A stretch of 57,484 nucleotides of DNA from Bacteroidales bacterium (lineage in GTDB: Bacteria > Bacteroidota > Bacteroidia > Bacteroidales > P3): positions 1-57,484 of the forward strand of contig JAFSQF010000075.1 in assembly GCA_017446745.1 (NCBI GenBank). The letters are read 5' to 3'. The translations under genes and the position numbers were made by a program. Position 1 is the stretch's first letter. Each line of letters opens with the position of its first letter. This document shows positions 54,401 to 57,484 of this stretch, in pieces. The notes beneath the pieces were generated by a model. It made no database searches and was not told the DNA's origin. It saw nothing but the letters and a program-made list of their open reading frames with translations.

Positions 54401-55804
54401 CACCGTGGCGGTGGCGGTCTTCAGCTTCAACGCCAGCCAGGCTCCACCCATTGCAACCAGCGGACTGAGCACCGCCGGATACTCCCGCAGGAACCCGATG
54501 AGGCCCGAGGCGGCACTCATCAGCCCACTGCCGGCATTGGTCACGCTGATCATGGCAGGGTAGAGGGCATTGCCGAGGGTTTCGGCGGTGTCGTGGAAGG
54601 TGTCTTTGGCTTTGTCCAGCCGTGCCTGCATCGTGTTGTTCTTCACCGCAAACTCCTCCTCGATGCTCGCCCCGCTGCTCATCTGGCTGTTGGCTATCGC
54701 CTGCGCCTCGTTCACCTTGTCCAGGCTGCCCTTCAAGGTGGTGAGCATCGTGGTCACCCCACTGCCAGCCATCTGCAGGTCTTTGAACAGCGGCGCCAGC
54801 CGCGTCATACCGCCCTCCTCGTTCAGCCCCGCAAGCACAGCCTTGATGGCAGCATCCATATCGGTCTCCATCAGCTGACGGAACTCCGCCACTCCTTGCC
54901 GCGCTATCGCCGCAAACTCGCCCGGCTTCTGCATCATCTTTGACATAAAGTTCTGGAACGCCGTTGCCGATTTCTCCACGCTCACGCCACTCTGATCCAG
55001 CGCCGACGCATAGCCCAGCACCTGCTGAGCCGACAGCCCCGCCTGGCTCGCCATACCGCCCAGCCGGGCCAGGAAGTCCACCATGTGGGGCTCCGCCGCG
55101 CTGCTGGCAGCTCCCAGCGAATTGATGGCCGAGCCGATGCGCAGCATCTTCTCCCCAAGGTCGCCGGCACCGGCCAACTCCGCCGTGCTCCGTGTGTACA
55201 CCTCCGCCATCTTGCCGATGACGGTGGTGGCATCCTCGCCAAGGTCCTCACCCAAGGCCACCTTGATCTTATCGGCAGCCTCCGAGAAAGCGGCCACTCT
55301 TTCCACTCCCTGTATGCCCAGCTTGCCGGCCTCCGCCGCCAGACGGTTCAGCTCCTCGCGCGCCGTCCGCGTATCCATCCCCTTGAAGGCCTCGTTCAGC
55401 CGCAGCACCTCGCCGCGTGTCAGCCCCGTGGTCTTCATCACGTCGGCATACACGTCGTCCATCCGCGCCGCCTCATCGCTGAATCCCTTCAGCCAGTTGA
55501 ACAAGTCGCTACCCTTCTGCCACAGCGTCTTCATCCCGACAAGTATATTCGACCACTCAGCCGCTTTCTTCCGGGCTTCCCCATAAGCGTCAGCAACCCC
55601 CTCGACGGCGTTCTTTTGCTGCGCCAACACATCCTTTATCTCTTTCAGCTTTCGGGATGTTTCAATATACTCCTCGCTGCCGATAACCAGGTTCCTCTGT
55701 TGGGCTCGCAATTTGGCAGCCTCGGCTTCAAGGGATTTAATAGTGTTCTCTACCTCTTTGCCGTCGATATAGATGGTTACTTTACGTGATAATACCTTTG
55801 CCAT
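51452..55804 (-). CDS. Tail tape-measure protein
   Basis: A 1450-residue protein of the TP901-like phage tail tape-measure type. Residues about 100-380 hold the conserved core (TGLTRGEVLRLNEAFKGM, KLGIQGVERVAAFSEAADKI and LARLGGMASQAGLSAQQVLG). A hydrophobic segment lies near 570-595 (WGLIIGLATTLATVIYKLA). The rest is long Glu/Lys/Ala coiled coil (for example EKREREEKAWNSF). Its length sets tail length. Many frames on the opposite strand are shadows of this gene. It makes a long flexible, non-contractile tail the most likely architecture; no sheath gene is seen. Confidence 0.88.
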   Translation of the reverse strand: MAKVLSRKVTIYIDGKEVENTIKSLEAEAAKLRAQQRNLVIGSEEYIETSRKLKEIKDVLAQQKNAVEGVADAYGEARKKAAEWSNILVGMKTLWQKGSDLFNWLKGFSDEAARMDDVYADVMKTTGLTRGEVLRLNEAFKGMDTRTAREELNRLAAEAGKLGIQGVERVAAFSEAADKIKVALGEDLGEDATTVIGKMAEVYTRSTAELAGAGDLGEKMLRIGSAINSLGAASSAAEPHMVDFLARLGGMASQAGLSAQQVLGYASALDQSGVSVEKSATAFQNFMSKMMQKPGEFAAIARQGVAEFRQLMETDMDAAIKAVLAGLNEEGGMTRLAPLFKDLQMAGSGVTTMLTTLKGSLDKVNEAQAIANSQMSSGASIEEEFAVKNNTMQARLDKAKDTFHDTAETLGNALYPAMISVTNAGSGLMSAASGLIGFLREYPAVLSPLVAMGGAWLALKLKTATATVAEKAAELVMLPVKRTRQALEQRQIMLEQKKLEAYHRNRQAEYLEMINKEKLILTDKAYAATVEGLARREQAEANIKAYSANATQHADAADKAHTATIRAKNAAMKATPWGLIIGLATTLATVIYKLATAESDLEKATKEANRQVFEEQGRLKVLRERMEGAAEGSEEYLNALGELRAMHPEIVSLYVDEKGHIEDLTGMYKALGEAAAASVYQRMYAEKASELQGELGEKLQDRMEWFGKKVNRVFSDLSEAEKLHIKQEINTILKEAADGETEFVDLTVRLRDLLLGSGLSISSTAYSVMTNELFKMRGEANLTTQALKELQTSLKATDPDPFGVQKKSLKELEAELAKVLEAMERGFSEGAEKDAARLKALRDQIAKLRKSSKEDETPGDDGGNYSGGETPAQRKAREKREREEKAWNSFSQNYEQVMAKITARTLTGVEKINAEVDASIMKMRQELENVDKTVHPEAAENLERLVVQAERWKAARIDEYLAKTQAEIDKLRKSTAKQGNGEQVDKAAKAVEELRQKISGIDDELIKLYADQAALFPMTDEASRRQLHDVNERIAAYRELRNVVAASVFASIDTSVKNPFEKAIDQDEDKGNFSFTKAREKAMAEVAKQVEEYTKKLDDAIAAEELMEQAARKSGNVDEAERHRKNAEALREQKAELDEVAKGEQTVKEKAEELAKSKAFRSTLQNWADAVDEFGNKALSVFSNINTLLKNIADSRLQQLEEERDAEIETLDEQLEQNLISQEDYESRKKELEDNYKDKADEAALEAWRREKLLGASEATIAAAVATMKIWAGEGSTAYKVAMSTLMAAEFAAQLLAIKNEPEPYARGGYVPRRTVYQAGEAGPEWVASNSLLTDPVAAPVIEQLEAYQRGNRRALADVPMAQLNMPVATRAARELGRRRSLSEGRLSEALPAINPNVSVTMPQNEEVVQLWRELAAYFKDPNNRRAVISRQTMTDFENNEQFLRSRARL

Positions 55805-55823
55805 AAATCCTTAAAATTTACGG

Positions 55824-55831
55824 CAAAGGTA
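55824..55831 (-). promoter_or_regulatory. Candidate -7 element before the tape-measure gene
   Basis: TACCTTTG on the minus strand matches TAnnTTTG, 20 bp before the tape-measure ATG. No clear -33 TTTG accompanies it. Confidence 0.35.
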
Positions 55832-55862
55832 CTCTATTGCAGCTTCACGAAAGGGGACAGCG

Positions 55863-56132
55863 TCACGTCCTGATGCCGCTTTCCCTGAATGCGCCGGAGG
55901 CTACCGTGCTGCGATACTCGCAACACGTGCCGTAAAAGTCGGCACCATCCACTATGGCATCCTCAAAGTCGGCATATTCCAGGTCTGCGCCGTTAAAGTC
56001 CGTGCCGGTCAAATCCATTCCACGAAAATCGGCGTTCCGAAAATCCTGGAACGACAGGTCGGCCCCCGCCAGGGTGTCCAGGTCGGGAAACTCACGGAGA
56101 AGGTCGCCGTATATGTCGTAGATTTTTACCAT
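55863..56132 (-). CDS. Short pentapeptide-repeat protein
   Basis: 89 residues. The middle has about eight A(D/N)(L/F)xx repeats (LAGADLSFQDFRNADFRGMD and so on), the right-handed quadrilateral beta-helix pattern. The N-terminus (MVKIYDIYGDLLREF) is a short strand-helix unit. Pentapeptide proteins next to tape-measure genes recur in Bacteroidetes phage elements, but the role is unknown. It is 58 bp upstream of the tape-measure start. Confidence 0.7.
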   Translation of the reverse strand: MVKIYDIYGDLLREFPDLDTLAGADLSFQDFRNADFRGMDLTGTDFNGADLEYADFEDAIVDGADFYGTCCEYRSTVASGAFRESGIRT

Positions 56133-56160
56133 TGTTGTTGCTCCTTTCTATATATTAGTA

Positions 56161-56364
56161 TCACCCTCCCATCTTTTCTTGCACTTTGTCGGCAAACTGC
56201 CGCCGCACTACGCTCATCAGGTAGGTGGTGGCGCGGACCTGCCGCTGCATCTCCGGGGAGTTGAAGTCGTCGGGGTGTGCCATATAGCCCTGTATAAGGA
56301 GGGTGTTGAAGCCGTCGATGTAGAATGTCACCCTATTTCTTGTTTCTGCCGTCATATTAATCAT
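56161..56364 (-). CDS. Small element protein under an attenuated leader
   Basis: About 67 residues from ATG 56364 (MINMTAETRNRVTFYIDGFN); ATG 56355 is an alternative. A longer GTG start at 56382 lies inside the terminator hairpin and was rejected. The protein is amphipathic with a charged end (RRQFADKVQEKMGG). It may be a small tail-assembly chaperone-type protein from its place before the tape measure, but no family is recognised. Expression would depend on read-through of the upstream terminator. Confidence 0.5.
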   Translation of the reverse strand: MINMTAETRNRVTFYIDGFNTLLIQGYMAHPDDFNSPEMQRQVRATTYLMSVVRRQFADKVQEKMGG

Positions 56365-56370
56365 TATTAT

Positions 56371-56415
56371 AAAAAAAGCCACTCGAAAGTGGCCATGTCT
56401 CTACAAGAAAGTAGA
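56371..56415 (-). terminator. Leader with two hairpins and an intrinsic terminator
   Basis: Read on the minus strand, CTCTAC-TTTCTT-GTAGAG (56398-56415) is followed by GCCACT-TTCG-AGTGGC (56378-56393) and seven U (56371-56377). The second is a good intrinsic terminator placed between the promoter at 56435-56465 and the gene starting at 56364. It could be an attenuator or the end of a short RNA of about 60 nt. Confidence 0.65.
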
Positions 56416-56429
56416 GCGTTGCTTTTTCA
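56403..56429 (-). CDS. Possible leader peptide (9 residues)
   Basis: Right after the promoter, the minus strand reads ATG-AAA-AAG-CAA-CGC-TCT-ACT-TTC-TTG-TAG: peptide MKKQRSTFL. Its end overlaps the first hairpin, so ribosome position could change folding before the terminator. Short frames occur by chance; only the placement speaks for it. Confidence 0.3.
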
Positions 56430-56434
56430 TGCTG

Positions 56435-56465
56435 CAAAAGTAGCAACAATTTCCGATATGGCAAA
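56435..56465 (-). promoter_or_regulatory. Strong Bacteroidetes-type promoter of the structural operon leader
   Basis: On the minus strand TTTG (complement of 56462-56465) and TACTTTTG (56435-56442) are 19 bp apart, an exact consensus match. It points at the leader, terminator and small gene described above. Confidence 0.7.
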
Positions 56466-56577
56466 ATATTTTCTGAAAACAATTTGCAAATTACTGAAAA
56501 ACAATATAGAATATTTTGCTCACCTTACAGATAAGGCGAGTAAAACAGCGACACGATGACGATATATAGAACCATTT

Positions 56578-56979
56578 TCAGTTGACAGTCCAAGATGTCG
56601 TTTTTCCACCGATAGCGCGGAAGGTGCGGAGCACTTTGCCCGACTGGTACTCGGCCACGATGTCGGCCAGTCGTTCATCCTGCTTGCCGAGTGCGCCGCT
56701 TATCCATTCGGACATGGACCTGCGCATATGGCCGCTGGCGGGATAACCCCTCGACACACCATATTCCTTGAAGATGCCGTGTACGGGGAACTGGAAAGCC
56801 ACACCCGCCACCTCGCCGCCGTCGCTCTTCAACTGAAACTGCACGTGGTTGCGCAGCTTCCCCTCGGTCTTGCCGGCTTTCTTGCCGCTTTTGTAGGTAC
56901 GGTTGCGCCGTTTGCCCTTGGTGAAGAGAGCAGCCTGAGCCTTCGAGAGCTGCTGCGTCTCGCGCGCCCACGCCTCCAT
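56578..56979 (-). CDS. HK97 gp10-like / virion morphogenesis protein
   Basis: A 133-residue protein. VAFQFPVHGIFKEYGVSRGY then PASGHMRRSMSEWI matches the conserved end of gp10-type head-tail joining proteins (Y..E.G...G..P...H.RRS). The N-terminus is a helix (MEAWARETQQLSKAQAALFT) and a basic stretch (TKGKRRNRTYKSGKKAG). Its ATG is only 5 bp inside attR, so its promoter in the integrated state lies in or beyond the att core; in the excised circle it would face the integrase promoter region. The downstream gap to 56365 holds the leader described above. Confidence 0.6.
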   Translation of the reverse strand: MEAWARETQQLSKAQAALFTKGKRRNRTYKSGKKAGKTEGKLRNHVQFQLKSDGGEVAGVAFQFPVHGIFKEYGVSRGYPASGHMRRSMSEWISGALGKQDERLADIVAEYQSGKVLRTFRAIGGKTTSWTVN

Positions 56980-56984
56980 TTCGC

Positions 56985-57007
56985 GGTTTGAATCCCGCCG
57001 GGGTCAC
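56985..57007 (+). repeat. attR core (23-bp direct repeat, copy 2)
   Basis: Exact second copy of 34482-34504, that is, of the tRNA-Arg 3' end. No tRNA body is attached on its left, as expected of attR. The chromosome resumes at 57008. Confidence 0.93.
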
Positions 57008-57019
57008 CGAAATGAAGCA

Positions 57020-57050
57020 AAGCTCCTGCATTCACAAGGAGCTTTTTTTT
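57020..57050 (+). terminator. Intrinsic terminator, originally of tRNA-Arg
   Basis: AAGCTCCT (57020-57027) pairs with AGGAGCTT (57037-57044) over a 9-nt loop, followed by T to 57050. It lies 13 bp past attR and would have ended tRNA-Arg transcription before the element inserted. Confidence 0.8.
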
Positions 57051-57076
57051 CGTATGTTACTCTACGCACTTAGTTC

Positions 57077-57188
57077 TTCGCATGGATTTCTTCACAAGGA
57101 GCTCTTCACAAGAATTTCTTCGCAAGGAGCTCTTCACAAGGATTTCTTCACAAGGACTTCTTCGCAAGGAGCTCTTCGCAAGGAGTTC
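57077..57188. repeat. 14-bp tandem repeat (TTCACAAGGAGCTC type), 8 units
   Basis: Eight direct copies of TTC(A/G)CAAGGAGCTC-like units run from 57077 to 57188. The same 14-mer with one difference is found at 57031-57044 as the loop and 3' arm of the tRNA terminator, so the array probably grew from it. Spacers are absent, which excludes CRISPR. Confidence 0.85.
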
Positions 57189-57231
57189 TTCGCATTCTGC
57201 GAAGTTAACCCAAGTTCACCCCTTGTTTAAT

Positions 57232-57396
57232 CTAACTATCCTGTCTTGAGCGATTTGGCGCTTCGGGGTTCCATGTTTGGGTACTACAGATTTTCATTTT
57301 TCGGAATGGGTAGTGGCGATAGCCAAGTTTGTCGTAGATGTCTGCCGCGGCTTTGGTGGGCAGGCTGCAGATGCGTGTTTCGACCACCTCTGTAGG
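57232..57396 (-). pseudogene. Possible C-terminal gene remnant
   Basis: On the minus strand one frame reads TRICSLPTKAAADIYDKLGY then RHYPFRKMKI before a stop at 57232. This has protein-like composition and recalls the end of some GNAT acetyltransferases (YDKLGY), but no start precedes it and upstream lies a REP palindrome. Treated as a possible remnant only. Confidence 0.25.
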
Positions 57397-57479
57397 AGGT
57401 CGGGCTTCCCAGCCCGACCAACGCTACAACAATCCCCCTTTGTCGTCACAATGGCGAAGCTGGGAAGCTTCGCCTCCTA
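57393..57479. repeat. REP-like double palindrome
   Basis: An 87-bp segment bounded by TAGGAGG and CCTCCTA contains GTCGGGCT-TCCC-AGCCCGAC (57399-57418) and GGCGAAGCT-GGGA-AGCTTCGCC (57453-57474). Related pieces occur at 34210-34250. Intergenic elements of this type are common in Bacteroidales. Confidence 0.7.
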
Positions 57480-57484
57480 ACCCA

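Larger units (their letters stand above)
34504..57007. mobile_element. Integrated phage-type element with DGR in tRNA-Arg
   Basis: The DNA between the 23-bp att cores is about 22.5 kb. It encodes one plus-strand integrase and 19 minus-strand genes, mostly phage-type, many with 4-bp stop/start overlaps. Recognisable parts are a gp10-like protein, tape measure, fibre-like proteins, a DGR, a portal-like protein, a holin candidate, an amidase-like protein and a large tail-like protein. I find no terminase, major capsid, prohead protease, replication protein or repressor. All frames look intact, which argues against random decay. It may be a reduced prophage, a satellite or a tail-particle locus. 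Confidence 0.85.
57008..57484. other. Chromosomal flank beyond attR without intact gene
   Basis: This 477-bp end of the window holds the displaced tRNA terminator, a 14-bp tandem repeat, a short protein-like remnant on the minus strand and a REP-like palindrome. No intact gene is visible. Confidence 0.7.

Noticed and set aside
53957-54943. A 328-residue plus-strand frame inside the tape-measure gene
   Set aside because: Opposite-strand shadow of a high-GC coding region; no start context, no motif.
56365-56382. GTG start at 56382 for the small gene before the pentapeptide protein
   Set aside because: This start lies within the terminator stem and its U-run; ATG 56364 or 56355 follows it.
34504-57007. 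Second VR for the DGR
   Set aside because: I looked for the WAVGEY...YQVRPLL pattern in the other structural genes and found none apart from TR and VR.
34504-57007. Mu-like transposable prophage (as in known DGR-bearing Bacteroides phages)
   Set aside because: No Mu transposase genes are seen; the element has a tyrosine recombinase and exact att repeats in a tRNA gene.
57077-57188. Possible CRISPR array
   Set aside because: Units are 14 bp, directly adjacent without spacers, and no cas genes are present.
56988-57230. An 80-residue plus-strand frame across attR and the 14-bp repeats
   Set aside because: It encodes only the att core, the terminator and repeat-derived peptides.

Overview
The window reads as a Bacteroidales chromosome, genus not determinable from sequence alone. 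Pointers are TAnnTTTG / TTTG (-7/-33) promoters, the recF-DUF721 pair, a ComEC without a recognisable C-terminal metallo-beta-lactamase domain, a DUF5106-type thiol-disulfide protein and REP-like intergenic palindromes built on GCCCCGTAGGGGC. There is one tRNA gene and no rRNA.

Region 1 (1-1.8 kb) is mobile-element debris: IS66 TnpA/TnpB fragments, a GC-rich coiled-coil gene, and a hipB-like regulator followed by a hipA cut off after its first domain. Region 2 (1.8-10.1 kb) is a decayed surface-polysaccharide locus: a multi-pass membrane protein, a UbiA-family phosphoribosyl-lipid synthase with its HAD phosphatase partner, two Rpn-family (PD-(D/E)XK) nuclease paralogues each just downstream of an acyltransferase remnant, a GT2 glycosyltransferase, an ABC-2 polysaccharide export permease without its ATPase, and an intact acyltransferase-3. 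Region 3 (10.1-34.1 kb) is mostly housekeeping: TPR lipoprotein, M20 peptidase, ComEC, DciA-like protein, RecF, IspH, M23 peptidase, LpdA, outer-membrane protein, thioredoxin-like protein, L,D-transpeptidase, TpiA, FtsX/LolC-like permease, histidine kinase, leucyl aminopeptidase, PdxA and DNA polymerase I. The intergenic gaps hold many short repeats.

Region 4 (34,430-57,007) is an integrated element of about 22.5 kb in the 3' end of a tRNA-Arg(CCG) gene. A 23-bp exact direct repeat (34482-34504 and 56985-57007) marks attL and attR, and the displaced tRNA terminator lies just beyond attR. The element has a tyrosine recombinase at the attL end and a long minus-strand run of phage-type genes: gp10-like protein, tape measure, tail and fibre proteins, portal-like and connector-like proteins, a holin candidate and an amidase-like protein. 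Inside it is a complete diversity-generating retroelement (DGR): a C-type-lectin-like target gene with its variable repeat (VR), an Avd accessory gene, a template repeat (TR) and a DGR-type reverse transcriptase. TR and VR are 112 bp each and differ at 12 positions. All 12 are adenines in the coding strand of TR; none of the other 80 positions differs. I recognise no terminase, major capsid, replication or repressor gene among the 20 genes, so the element may be a tail-centred particle, a satellite or a reduced prophage carrying a targeted-mutagenesis cassette.

Region 5 (57,008-57,484) is the chromosome beyond attR: the tRNA terminator, a 14-bp tandem repeat that copies the terminator's 3' arm, a possible gene remnant and a REP-like palindrome.
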